A stretch of 8,502 nt of DNA from Gorillibacterium sp. (GTDB lineage: Bacteria > Bacillota > Bacilli > Paenibacillales > NBRC-103111), in assembly GCA_014380705.1 (NCBI GenBank), contig JACMJI010000174.1, positions 1 through 8,502 of the forward strand, given 5' to 3'. Of the stretch, positions 1-6,653 are shown one piece after another. The position numbers were made by a program, and so were the translations under genes. Each line of letters begins with the position of its first letter. Position 1 is the stretch's first letter. The notes under the pieces were generated by a model that saw nothing but the letters and a program-made list of their open reading frames with translations, was not told the DNA's origin and searched no databases.

Positions 1-10
1 ATCCTGATCT

Positions 11-54
11 AAAAAAACTGACAATCTCCCATGTCCATTTGGAGATGTCAGTTT
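11..54 (-). terminator. Rho-independent terminator closing the yqe operon
   Basis: Read on the minus strand, a 14-bp stem (AAACTGACA + TCTCC paired with GGAGA + TGTCAGTTT, one bulged T) closes an 11-nt loop and runs directly into a seven-T tract at 11-17. It begins about 50 nt after the yqeM stop codon, so it marks the end of the operon. On the plus strand the stem is followed only by GTTTG, so any terminator activity in that direction would be weaker. The gene beyond it is outside the window. Confidence 0.88.
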
Positions 55-105
55 GTTAAGAATAATATGCCCCATAAACCTCTATTTCATTTTAAGCATC
101 AATAC

Positions 106-888
106 CTACTTTACAGCAACGAAGAAAGCTCGTTCCGTATTCTCACGTGGTGATTCGAACCGAAAGTCCGCATACTTGTCAACCCGACTGAAGCCTGCTT
201 CAAGAAGTTGATCTTCAAGCCAACTTAACGGATATGCTCGCTGCACATGAATTTCCTCCACTTTGAGGAACCGCTCACTTTTCAGCATTTTCAGCGGGTG
301 ATCGTCTTTTTCCCTGGCGAAAATCGTCAGCTCATGCTCAAGTGTTAGCGTAGCTTCATCCAGATCACAGTACCAAATATAAGCGATGTCTTCCTCGTTA
401 AGGATGAAGGGCTGTTCCTTTGCATAATTTTGCAGTTGATAGGGCGTATGAACGTCAAAAATAAACAAACCACCCGGCTCTAGCCCTTCCCAAGTCGAAC
501 GAAAAGCCGCTGCGATGTCAGATTCCTCTGTCAAATAATTAAGACAATCACACAAGGAGATCGCTGCATCAACCCGAGAAGGAAGCATCCATTCGCGCAT
601 ATCCTGCTGCAGCCAGGTTGTTGAACCGCTTATAAATCCTTTATGTGACGATTCACTCTTCATTTGTGCGACAGCCAGCATGTCCTCGGACAAATCGATC
701 CCCGCAACGTGAAAACCCCGCTCTGCGAGCGGGATTGTAAGGCTGCCGGTACCACAACCAAGATCAGCTATAGATTTAGGCTTATGACCATAGCGTACCC
801 AGCATTCATCCAGAAAAGCAAGCCACTCTGCGTAAGGCATATCTTCCATCAGTCTGTCATAATAACTGGCGAACCGCCCGTAAGCCAT
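106..888 (-). CDS. yqeM: SAM-dependent methyltransferase, YqeM family
   Basis: A 260-residue class I (Rossmann-fold) methyltransferase, probably cytoplasmic. Visible motifs are the glycine-rich SAM loop DLGCGTG (residues 42-48), the acidic end of strand 2 in GIDLS with D65, QDMREW (95-100) where the adenine-binding motif is expected, and the motif IV-like region DAAISLCDCLNYL (107-119). YqeM is the usual last gene of this cluster in Bacillales. Its substrate is not established to my knowledge, so only the methyltransferase class can be claimed. The ATG is preceded by AGGAGA (898-903) at a 9-nt spacing, and the N-terminus begins MAYGRFASYYD, typical of the family. It is separated from cvfB by about 147 bp of decayed repeat DNA without a clear terminator or promoter, so co-transcription is likely. 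The stop is TAG, followed by the operon terminator. Confidence 0.9.
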   Translation of the reverse strand: MAYGRFASYYDRLMEDMPYAEWLAFLDECWVRYGHKPKSIADLGCGTGSLTIPLAERGFHVAGIDLSEDMLAVAQMKSESSHKGFISGSTTWLQQDMREWMLPSRVDAAISLCDCLNYLTEESDIAAAFRSTWEGLEPGGLFIFDVHTPYQLQNYAKEQPFILNEEDIAYIWYCDLDEATLTLEHELTIFAREKDDHPLKMLKSERFLKVEEIHVQRAYPLSWLEDQLLEAGFSRVDKYADFRFESPRENTERAFFVAVK

Positions 889-945
889 CCTGGCTCATCT
901 CCTACCCATTAACGAATCATCCTTGTTTCACTACGTCACCATACA

Positions 946-1044
946 TTCGGTTGTTTCGCTTGGAATAATACGCTTCGTATCATTCACTTGTTATTATTTA
1001 CTCGGTTTTATTCACTTCATACCATACATTTGGTATTATTCGCT
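946..1044. repeat. Decayed extension of the 15-bp minisatellite
   Basis: Between the cvfB stop and yqeM, degenerate copies of the same 15-bp unit (plus-strand pattern CGGNTNTNTTTCRCT) can still be followed with AT-rich changes, for example CGGTTTTATTCACT at 1003-1016 and CGGTTGTTTCGCT at 948-960. A longer duplication is also visible: ACCATACATTCGG (939-951) and ACCATACATTTGG (1021-1033) are 82 bp apart, each followed by repeat-like sequence. Small palindromes (ATACCA/TGGTAT at 1019-1036, ATACG/CGTAT at 968-980) sit here, but neither has a T-tract. No gene is supported in this stretch. Confidence 0.6.
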
Positions 1045-2016
1045 CGGCTTTGTTTCAGTCGAAATCGTTTCGCTCGGCGTTGTTTCACTCGGCTCTGTTT
1101 CACTCGAAATCGTTTCGCTCGGCTCTGTTTCGCTCGACTTCGTTTCCTTCAACCGAGTCCACTCATCCTTCTGCTCCACAAGTCCATCCTTCATTAGCTT
1201 ACCGAGTGCCCGTTTAAAGGCCCCTTTGCTAATTCCAAATTTAGTAAGGATGACGTCCGCAGGTGTGCTGTCCGAATAAGGCATGGCTCCATCAGGACGT
1301 GCTTTCAAAAAGGCAAGTATCTTCTCGGAGTCCTCTTCACGGCCAACCTGCTTCACTTGACGCATAGATAGGTTTACTCTTCCGTCTTCACGAATAAAGA
1401 CAACCCTTACCTTAACAACCTCACCAACTCGCAAAGGCCGGGTTCGTTCCGTGGAATGAATGAATCCGATTGCGCCAAATCCAAGCACCCCTCCTTCGAC
1501 AATCACGAAGGTCCCCATTTCCATGGGCTTGTACACTCTGGCATCAAACCACTGATTCATCCATGAGGTTGGGGCATGAAAGACTTTTAGAACAAACTCA
1601 TCTTCCCCAGCAGCTTTAGCTACTAGACGGCCTTGCCGATCATGGGACAAGGTTACAAAAACCTTGTCCCCTTTACGAGCACGAAGAACAACAGTCTCCG
1701 GTTGCCCAGCAAAGGGCAAGAGCAGGTTACGGCCCAGACCGATATCCAGAAAGCTGCCAATCTGCGGATGGATATCCACAACCTCCAACAGAGCAACCTT
1801 ACCCATGGTTATGAGGGGTTCTCTCATCGTGGCCGTTAACCGATCTTCGGAATCATGGAACAAAAAGACGCTTATTGTTTCGCCAAGCTTTAGATCACGA
1901 GTTTTCTCCAGATTGTGAAGGAGTACATCCTCATCACCGTTAGTGAGAAAATAACCATAGGGAGTCGCTTCCCTAGATACTTGAAGCTCAACTGTCGTCC
2001 CAGCTTCAAACGTCAT
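1036..2016 (-). CDS. cvfB: CvfB/YitL-type S1-domain RNA-binding protein with winged helix and repeat tail
   Basis: A 326-residue protein resembling CvfB (S. aureus) and YitL (B. subtilis), a cytoplasmic RNA-binding family with S1 repeats and a C-terminal winged helix. Seen here: an N-terminal divergent S1-like region (about 6-66), an S1 domain with GKVALLEVVDIHPQIGSFLD (about 72-130), another S1 domain around FDARVYKPMEMGTFVI...GFIHSTERT...INLSMR-like sequence (about 157-220), and a winged helix (about 228-290). Residues 292-326 are an extra low-complexity Ser/Glu/Thr tail built of SETxP units; known members are roughly 300 residues and I do not recall such a tail in them. The start is the ATG at 2014-2016, which shares ATGA with the rsfS stop. 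A longer reading from 2046 lacks a ribosome binding site and lies inside rsfS. CvfB is known as a virulence/haemolysin regulator in S. aureus; the role here is inferred to be post-transcriptional. Confidence 0.87.
   Translation of the reverse strand: MTFEAGTTVELQVSREATPYGYFLTNGDEDVLLHNLEKTRDLKLGETISVFLFHDSEDRLTATMREPLITMGKVALLEVVDIHPQIGSFLDIGLGRNLLLPFAGQPETVVLRARKGDKVFVTLSHDRQGRLVAKAAGEDEFVLKVFHAPTSWMNQWFDARVYKPMEMGTFVIVEGGVLGFGAIGFIHSTERTRPLRVGEVVKVRVVFIREDGRVNLSMRQVKQVGREEDSEKILAFLKARPDGAMPYSDSTPADVILTKFGISKGAFKRALGKLMKDGLVEQKDEWTRLKETKSSETEPSETISSETEPSETTPSETISTETKPSE
1045..1149. repeat. 15-bp minisatellite, seven clear units, coding for the CvfB tail
   Basis: Seven contiguous 15-bp units start at 1045, 1060, 1075, 1090, 1105, 1120 and 1135. 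The plus-strand form is CGGCTCTGTTTCACT with an alternating variant CGAAATCGTTTCGCT; units 2 and 5 are identical. Because 15 is a multiple of three, the array stays in frame and adds the five-residue motif SET[EIT][PS] to the C-terminus of the minus-strand cvfB product. Copy number could change without a frameshift. Confidence 0.9.
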
Positions 2017-2354
2017 ACGCGTTCCACTGCTTTTGCATCTGACCATAGACGCTCAATATGATAATACTCACGGTCATCCCGGTGGAATACATGGGCCACA
2101 ACATCACCTAGGTCAACCAACACCCAGCGTGCTTTATCCATTCCTTCTACACCGCGAACACGTGCCCCTTGGCTTTCAGCGCGTTTACGGATTTCACTTG
2201 AAATGGCTTGAACCTGTGTCTCCGAGTTCCCGTGACAGATCATAAAATAATCCGCGATTGGGGAAATCCCCGTTAAATCCAAAGCGACAAGATCGACCGC
2301 TTTTTTGCTTTCGGCAGCGTCGCATACTAGTTCAAGTAATTGTTCGTTTGTCAT
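2013..2354 (-). CDS. rsfS: Ribosome silencing factor RsfS (YqeL/Iojap family)
   Basis: A 113-residue protein of normal length for the RsfS/Iojap/DUF143 family. RsfS binds ribosomal protein uL14 on the 50S subunit and blocks joining to the 30S subunit, lowering translation in stationary phase or nutrient limitation. Diagnostic sequence includes ALDLTGISPIADYFMICHGN (residues 24-43), the helix after it with QVQAISSEI, and the C-terminal W-VLVDLGDVVAHVFHRDDREYY-LE/RLW block (about 77-104). Both ends overlap neighbours by 4 bp through ATGA: its ATG overlaps the yqeK stop and its stop overlaps the cvfB ATG. A strong AGGAGG lies inside the end of yqeK, 8 nt before the ATG. Confidence 0.96.
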   Translation of the reverse strand: MTNEQLLELVCDAAESKKAVDLVALDLTGISPIADYFMICHGNSETQVQAISSEIRKRAESQGARVRGVEGMDKARWVLVDLGDVVAHVFHRDDREYYHIERLWSDAKAVERV

Positions 2355-2932
2355 CGATTTATCCTCCTATCTCTTACTTCATCGATCAGTGCGTTTCTTG
2401 ATAATAAAGTGAGTGGGTAGATCTTCTCACCCTTCGTTAGCAAATAGTGAATCGTTGAGTCAAAGCCCGCGATTAATGCTTTTTCCAGACTGGTTTCAGC
2501 TAAAGATCGAATGACTTCTACCTCAGGATACACGCGTCCAGGCTCCATATAATCAGCTAGACATACAACCTTTTCCAACAGCGTCATTCCTACCCGGCCT
2601 GAAGTATGATAACGAACCGCGTTTAATACCTCTTCGTCCGATATACCAAATTCCTGGCTAACTACATAAGCTCCTACAGGAGCATGCCATAATGGCTTAT
2701 CGTAACTAAGTAGCTCGTTGGGAAGATTGCTTTCTAGAATTACAAGACGCTGTCGTTCTGTTGGCCAATACTTGCAATAGTCATGCAACAACCCCGCAAG
2801 CTCAGCTTTATCAATGTCAGCCCCGTACTTATGCGCAAGCTCTTTAGCTGATTTCATAACGCCAAGCGTATGCTCCCAACGCTTAAATGGGAGCTCTCGG
2901 CGTACAGCTTCCATTAATTGGTTAAACATCAT
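2351..2932 (-). CDS. yqeK: HD-domain bis(5'-nucleosyl)-tetraphosphatase YqeK
   Basis: A 193-residue metal-dependent HD-domain phosphohydrolase. YqeK-family enzymes hydrolyse diadenosine tetraphosphate (Ap4A) symmetrically to two ADP, controlling an alarmone that rises in heat and oxidative stress. The metal ligands expected of the fold are visible: H21 in RWEHTLGV, H50-D51 in LLHDYCK, H83 in WHAPVGA, H109 in VRYHTSGR, and D127 in CLADYMEPGR. The gene begins 11 bp inside the end of nadD. Two adjacent ATG codons are possible; GAGGTG at 2943-2948 lies 10 nt from the first and 13 nt from the second, so the first is preferred. Its end overlaps rsfS by 4 bp. In some bacteria nadD and yqeK are fused, which fits the tight coupling seen here. 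Confidence 0.93.
   Translation of the reverse strand: MMFNQLMEAVRRELPFKRWEHTLGVMKSAKELAHKYGADIDKAELAGLLHDYCKYWPTERQRLVILESNLPNELLSYDKPLWHAPVGAYVVSQEFGISDEEVLNAVRYHTSGRVGMTLLEKVVCLADYMEPGRVYPEVEVIRSLAETSLEKALIAGFDSTIHYLLTKGEKIYPLTLLSRNALIDEVRDRRINR
2363..2368 (-). promoter_or_regulatory. Strong ribosome binding site for rsfS inside yqeK
   Basis: A full AGGAGG on the minus strand, 8 nt before the rsfS ATG and within the last codons of yqeK. It allows independent initiation on rsfS in addition to re-initiation at the ATGA overlap. Confidence 0.85.
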
Positions 2933-3509
2933 ATAGTCGATTCACCTCAATGTAATCCAACACAGCGTCAGGAACTAAATAGCGAATGGATTTGCCATCG
3001 CGGTACCGATCACGGATATGGGTAGATGATATCTCCATCATAGGCATAGAAACGATTCTGATCTTGTGCTGCAGCTCTGGCATCAGTTCCTGCATATTTA
3101 ATGTATAGCCGGGACGACCTACTCCAATAAATGTTACCTTCCTGGCTAGTTCATCAATGCGATACCAGTTAGGTAAATACATAACCATATCCGCGCCGAT
3201 AATATAGTTAAACTCATCATTAGGATGCTTGGCACAAAGCTCAGTCATTGTATCTATTGTATAGGAGGTACCACCCTTCCTTATTTCGATGTCTGATATA
3301 CGAAAACGGCGGTTGTCTTCGATAGCGAGTTCCACCATGCGGAGTCGGTGCAGAGCAGTTGTATGCGGCTGACTGCGCTTGTGTGGAGGCACATTGGCAG
3401 GCATAAACCATACCTCATCCAAGCTCGCTTCTTCTCCGACCCGTTCTGCTGCCAGCAGGTGACCGTTATGAATCGGGTCGAAGGTGCCTCCCATAATTCC
3501 GATCCTCAT
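2922..3509 (-). CDS. nadD: Nicotinate-nucleotide adenylyltransferase NadD
   Basis: A 195-residue nucleotidyltransferase of normal length that converts nicotinate mononucleotide and ATP to deamido-NAD and pyrophosphate, the central step of NAD synthesis, in the cytoplasm. Landmarks: GGTFDPIHNGH (residues 7-17), the ATP-binding GxFxPxHxGH signature; PPHK (41-44); IIGADM (103-108); and ISSTHIR (160-166), the second ATP-binding signature. The ATG follows the yhbY stop by 18 bp, with GAAGG 6 nt upstream and GGAG further out. The protein starts MRIGIMGGTFD, exactly where the family starts. Its last 11 bp overlap yqeK. Confidence 0.97.
   Translation of the reverse strand: MRIGIMGGTFDPIHNGHLLAAERVGEEASLDEVWFMPANVPPHKRSQPHTTALHRLRMVELAIEDNRRFRISDIEIRKGGTSYTIDTMTELCAKHPNDEFNYIIGADMVMYLPNWYRIDELARKVTFIGVGRPGYTLNMQELMPELQHKIRIVSMPMMEISSTHIRDRYRDGKSIRYLVPDAVLDYIEVNRLYDV
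2943..2948 (-). promoter_or_regulatory. Ribosome binding site deciding the yqeK start
   Basis: GAGGTG on the minus strand within the nadD coding sequence, 10 nt upstream of the first of two consecutive ATG codons of yqeK (2930-2932) and 13 nt from the second (2927-2929). The spacing favours the first. Confidence 0.65.
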
Positions 3510-3527
3510 ATGCAGCCTTCACTCCAA

Positions 3528-3818
3528 TCACGGCAAGACAATGGTTTTGTGGTCCTTTGATTCCTTGTACAGTACAACGGTACGGCCAATCACTTGAACG
3601 AGCTCTGCTTGTGCACCCTCTGCCAGTTCCTGCGCGATGTCCTTAGGTTCATCTGTGTTATTGTTCAGAATGGACACCTTCATGAGTTCTCTCGTTTCAA
3701 TGGCTTCTTCAATGTGGCGGATGATGTGCTCATTGACGCCTCCTTTACCTACTTGAAAAATAGGTGTCAGGTGATGGGCGAGCGAACGGAGATAACGCTT
3801 TTGTTTATTACTTAACAT
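3528..3818 (-). CDS. yhbY: CRM-domain ribosome-assembly RNA-binding protein YhbY (YqeI)
   Basis: A 96-residue single CRM domain (YhbY family), a small basic RNA-binding protein associated with pre-50S particles in E. coli. The signature GKGG loop is at residues 24-27 in FQVGKGGV, followed by the helix with IEEAIETRELMKV and the closing strand VQVIGRTVVLYK (74-85). The start ATG has AGAGGG at 3826-3831, a 7-nt spacing. The B. subtilis ortholog in the same operon position is called yqeI. A 61-bp gap separates it from aroE, the largest gap in the front half of the operon; a weak promoter-like pair there is discussed under rejected items. Confidence 0.95.
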   Translation of the reverse strand: MLSNKQKRYLRSLAHHLTPIFQVGKGGVNEHIIRHIEEAIETRELMKVSILNNNTDEPKDIAQELAEGAQAELVQVIGRTVVLYKESKDHKTIVLP

Positions 3819-3879
3819 ATTTTTACCCTCTATTCATTCAAATTAACAATACATAATACGGTCATACTGTCAGAATCGT

Positions 3880-4752
3880 CTACCCGTCTGCCAGTGCTTG
3901 TTCAACAATTTGCAACATAGCAGCGACCGGAGCGGGAAGTCCTGTCCAAAGTTCAAAGGCATAAGCTCCCTGATGGACAAACATGCCAAGACCCCCATGA
4001 ACTGCGGCGCCGCGTGCTTTGGCTTCCTTCATTAGAAGGGTCTCGCGTGGATTATAAACGATGTCACTGATCAACATATGCGGCTGGATCAATCTTACAT
4101 CAAACGGTGTTTGTTCAAGAAGGGGCGCCATCCCTGCCTGGGTGGTGTTAATAATAAGATCAATCGGCTCAGGGAGCATTGATATCCCTTCTGTTCCGAT
4201 TCCCCGGAGGATTCGCGAATGATCAATGGAAGCAGCAAGCTCTTCAGCACGGCTGCGTGTACGATTAGCCACAATGATCTCCCTGGCACCTTCATTTACC
4301 AGAGAGTGTACAATTCCTCTGGCTGCTCCTCCGGCACCAAGTACAAGAATACATTTCTCTGCTGGTTCAAAACCCGTTTCTTCTTTCAGTGAACGTAAAT
4401 AGCCAACCCCATCTGTATTATACCCTGTCAGCTGTCCACCATCATTGACAATTGTATTGACAGCACCTATCATACGCGCACTATCATCAATTACATCTAA
4501 ATAGTCCATGACTTCCACTTTATGCGGAATAGTCACATTCACTCCCCGGAAACCAAGCGCTCGAATGCCAGCCACGGCTTCCTGCAATTTATTAGGGGTT
4601 ACGTGAAAAGCAGCATAGGCTGCATTAATTCCTGTTACTGCAAAGGCTCGGTTGAGCATGAGCGGTGATCTGGATTGAGCCACTGGATCTCCAAATACAC
4701 CATAAAGAACGGTTCGTGTATTTATCGCTCCATTTGCATGACCTGTAGACAT
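3880..4752 (-). CDS. aroE: Shikimate dehydrogenase (NADP+) AroE
   Basis: A 290-residue enzyme that reduces 3-dehydroshikimate to shikimate in aromatic amino acid and folate precursor synthesis, cytoplasmic. Shikimate-site residues are visible: SRSP (27-30), NVTIPHK with the catalytic lysine K78, AVNT (97-100), and NTDG with the catalytic aspartate D114. The NADP-binding Rossmann half shows GAGGAARG (139-146), NRT (163-165), and INTTQAGM (201-208). The C-terminal GMFVHQGAYAFELWTG (256-271) is typical of the family. The first 13 residues before VLYGVFGDP are a short extra leader. A purine-rich AGGGGGTGA about 6 nt before the ATG supports this start. It lies 43 bp after yqeH. Confidence 0.97.
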   Translation of the reverse strand: MSTGHANGAINTRTVLYGVFGDPVAQSRSPLMLNRAFAVTGINAAYAAFHVTPNKLQEAVAGIRALGFRGVNVTIPHKVEVMDYLDVIDDSARMIGAVNTIVNDGGQLTGYNTDGVGYLRSLKEETGFEPAEKCILVLGAGGAARGIVHSLVNEGAREIIVANRTRSRAEELAASIDHSRILRGIGTEGISMLPEPIDLIINTTQAGMAPLLEQTPFDVRLIQPHMLISDIVYNPRETLLMKEAKARGAAVHGGLGMFVHQGAYAFELWTGLPAPVAAMLQIVEQALADG

Positions 4753-4795
4753 GTAAGGTCACCCCCTCTTACGTTTGTCATTCCCTTAATCGGTT

Positions 4796-5941
4796 TTAAA
4801 TGAGGGAAGGACGAACAGCTAACATGACTCCTTTGGGAGCCCAAACAACCAGCTCAGCACCCGTCGTACCATTCACCGTAATCCAGCCAAGACCAGAAAT
4901 CAGTACATCGGTCTTCTGATCCTTAGGGATATGTACCGGATGTTTAACTAGCACGGGAAGCTCTACACTTGAATTCGCACCTGGAGGCTGAAGCATGGTC
5001 CCCTTGTGGTCATTATATAGTTCATCCGCGCGCTCAAGCTTCGTCCGGTGGATTTGCAGCGCTCCTGCCATGTAGCAGGTAAAAGATCGACGCTCGCCTT
5101 TAATATAATCCATCCGTGCCAAAGCTCCAAAGAAAAGGGTTTGATTATCATTAAGCTGAAACACCATCGGTTTTAGTGTTGCTGCTGGCATGATCGTGGC
5201 AAGCTCTTTTTTGTCAACCAATTCTGTCATCCGATGCTTGTAAACAATTCCCGGGGTATCGACGATATCTCGACCATCCTCCAGAGGGATCTTGACTAGA
5301 TCAAGCGTAGTGCCTGGATAAGGGGAAGTCGTGAGCTCTGACTCCAAATCACTATAATCGTGGATCAAGCGGTTGATCAGGGTAGACTTGCCGACATTGG
5401 TTGCGCCAACAACATAAATATCTCTTCCCTGACGGTATTGGTCAATCTTATGAAGCAAGACATCGAAACCCATGTTCTTCTTAGCGCTGCAAAGTACGAT
5501 ATCTACCGTCTTTAGACCCATCTCCTTGGTTCTCTGCTGAACCCAATTAAAGATCCGATTGTAGTTCGTCACCTTTGGTAGAAGGTCGATCTTATTCACA
5601 GCGAGCAGGATTGGGTTATTTCCGACAAAACGCTGCAACCCTGCGATCAGGCTTCCTTCAAAATCAAACAAATCGACGATATGAACCACTAAGCTGTTCG
5701 TAGCTTCGATTCCCCCGAGCATTTTAAGGAAATCATCTTGGTTAAGGGTCGCTGACGACACTTCATTATAATGCTTAATTCGGAAACAGCGTTGGCAAAC
5801 AATGGGGCAACGGGTCAGAGCAGACTCCGGTACATAGCCAATTTTTCCCGAATCACTTCTTTGTAGTTGTACCCCACAGCCCTCACAGTGTAAATCTTCA
5901 TCATTTGAGCCCAAGCGAGTCGTATCTAAGTCGCGGTTCAT
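4796..5941 (-). CDS. yqeH: Circularly permuted ribosome biogenesis GTPase YqeH
   Basis: A 381-residue GTPase required for 30S subunit assembly in B. subtilis. An N-terminal treble-clef zinc finger carries C19xxC22 and C49xxC52. The G motifs occur in permuted order: NKID (G4, residues 116-119) and SAK (G5, 152-154) come before the P-loop GATNVGKST (G1, 179-187), PGTT (G2, 209-212) and DTPG (G3, 228-231). The preceding IVDLFDFEGS (88-97) is characteristic of YqeH. The C-terminal 150 residues form the RNA-binding region of the family. GGGAGG at 5948-5953 is 6 nt before the ATG; an overlapping ATG 4 bp upstream opens only a short out-of-frame reading. It lies 35 bp after yqeG. Confidence 0.97.
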   Translation of the reverse strand: MNRDLDTTRLGSNDEDLHCEGCGVQLQRSDSGKIGYVPESALTRCPIVCQRCFRIKHYNEVSSATLNQDDFLKMLGGIEATNSLVVHIVDLFDFEGSLIAGLQRFVGNNPILLAVNKIDLLPKVTNYNRIFNWVQQRTKEMGLKTVDIVLCSAKKNMGFDVLLHKIDQYRQGRDIYVVGATNVGKSTLINRLIHDYSDLESELTTSPYPGTTLDLVKIPLEDGRDIVDTPGIVYKHRMTELVDKKELATIMPAATLKPMVFQLNDNQTLFFGALARMDYIKGERRSFTCYMAGALQIHRTKLERADELYNDHKGTMLQPPGANSSVELPVLVKHPVHIPKDQKTDVLISGLGWITVNGTTGAELVVWAPKGVMLAVRPSLI

Positions 5942-5976
5942 TCATTTCCTCCCAATTCGATAAAAAAATCATTTCC

Positions 5977-6471
5977 TTACTTTTTCATCAGGCGTGCAGC
6001 TAATTTCTCAATTCTTCGATTAACACGTGTAAAAAAGCCTTCTCCAATTAAGGAAACGGGCTGCACCAAAACCGTATACAAACCGAGGCGATTGCCTCCG
6101 AGCACGTCGGTCAACATCTGATCGCCCAGCATCATCACTTGCTCAGGCGGAAGATTCATAATGGCCAAAGCCCGATGGAATGCCGCATTCGCAGGCTTGC
6201 GGGCACTATATACAAAGGGCAAACCAAGTGGCACGGCAAACTTGCTGACACGTGCTTCCCGATTGTTCGAGACTATGACAACTTTAAAGCCATGATCCTC
6301 TAAATGCTTCAGCCACTCAACCAACTCGGGAGTAGCCAGTGGTACTTTTGCCCCTACCAGGGTGTTGTCCAAATCCGTAATGATCCCGCGGATGCCTTGT
6401 GACCAAAGCTCCTCGAAGGCCAGTTCATAGATTGTAGCCACACGCAGTCGGGGAACCAACTTATTAAGCAA
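5977..6471 (-). CDS. yqeG: HAD-superfamily phosphatase YqeG
   Basis: A HAD-family phosphatase (IIIA type), 164 residues from the proposed TTG start at 6469-6471. Motif I DLDNT (residues 33-37), motif II SNN in VIVSNNREAR, motif III lysine in SARKP, and motif IV GDQMLTD are all present, so the active site looks intact. The physiological substrate is not well established; some relatives act on phosphatidylglycerophosphate. The reading frame is open to an ATG at 6523-6525, but that ATG lies upstream of a promoter -10 and lacks a ribosome binding site. The TTG has GAGGTG 6 nt upstream, and its product begins MLNKLVPRLRV, matching the MLKKF...P beginning of the B. subtilis protein. A GTG at 6478-6480 is less likely, as it is part of the GAGGTG. 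First gene of the operon. Confidence 0.93.
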   Translation of the reverse strand: MLNKLVPRLRVATIYELAFEELWSQGIRGIITDLDNTLVGAKVPLATPELVEWLKHLEDHGFKVVIVSNNREARVSKFAVPLGLPFVYSARKPANAAFHRALAIMNLPPEQVMMLGDQMLTDVLGGNRLGLYTVLVQPVSLIGEGFFTRVNRRIEKLAARLMKK

Positions 6472-6477
6472 GCCGTT

Positions 6478-6483
6478 CACCTC
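6478..6483 (-). promoter_or_regulatory. Ribosome binding site deciding the yqeG TTG start
   Basis: GAGGTG on the minus strand, 6 nt before TTG at 6469-6471. No comparable purine run precedes the upstream in-frame ATG at 6523-6525. Confidence 0.75.
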
Positions 6484-6505
6484 AATGTGCCGATTTATAA
6501 ACCAA

Positions 6506-6535
6506 ACTATACCATAGATGTCCAATATCGCGCAA
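6506..6535 (-). promoter_or_regulatory. Extended -10 sigma-A promoter of the yqe operon
   Basis: On the minus strand TATGGTATAGT (6506-6516) is an extended -10 element: TATAGT matches TATAAT in five of six positions and is preceded by TGG. A weak -35, TTGCGC (6530-6535), lies 18 nt upstream. Initiation would be expected near 6498, leaving a leader of about 27 nt before the yqeG TTG codon. It is placed directly after the terminator-like structure and before the first gene, as expected for the main promoter of the operon. Confidence 0.65.
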
Positions 6536-6653
6536 AATCAACTTTTTATGAAAGGCCGATGCGGAATCCGAATGACCTTCAGTTAATAAATGTGAAATCG
6601 TTGTGTTGGTCAATCTCACGCAGTAGACGGTGAATTCGAGGAAATATTTGAAC
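6536..6653. other. Intergenic stretch with no supported gene
   Basis: This AT-rich spacer lies between the T-tract of the long palindrome and the yqeG promoter. The only structure I see is an imperfect inverted repeat at 6550-6580 (GAAAGG...CCTTC outer arms, CGGA/TCCG inner arms) with no T-tract behind it on the minus strand. An open reading of 84 codons on the minus strand crosses this area, but it runs through the palindrome, the T-tract and the promoter and has no family features. Confidence 0.5.

Noticed and set aside
946..1149. CRISPR array
   Set aside because: Units are only 15 bp, contiguous without spacers, partly coding, and no cas genes are present.
923..1279. Plus-strand open readings rich in VSLGSVSL-type repeats
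   Set aside because: They are the antisense of the cvfB minisatellite and its decayed extension. The 15-bp period keeps several frames open. There is no ribosome binding site and no family similarity.
2017..2046. Longer N-terminus for cvfB from ATG at 2044-2046
   Set aside because: It would lie inside rsfS without a ribosome binding site, adds residues unlike the family, and the ATGA overlap at 2013-2016 gives a better coupled start.
3846..3873. Possible internal promoter before yhbY: CTGACA (3868-3873) and TATTGT (3846-3851), 16-nt spacer
   Set aside because: The -10 matches only four of six positions and the spacer is short; in AT-rich DNA such a pair is expected by chance. The 61-bp gap alone does not prove a new transcript.
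4095..4295. Short open readings in other frames inside aroE, yqeH and the transglutaminase gene
   Set aside because: They are fully contained in well-supported conserved genes and show no domain features or ribosome binding sites.
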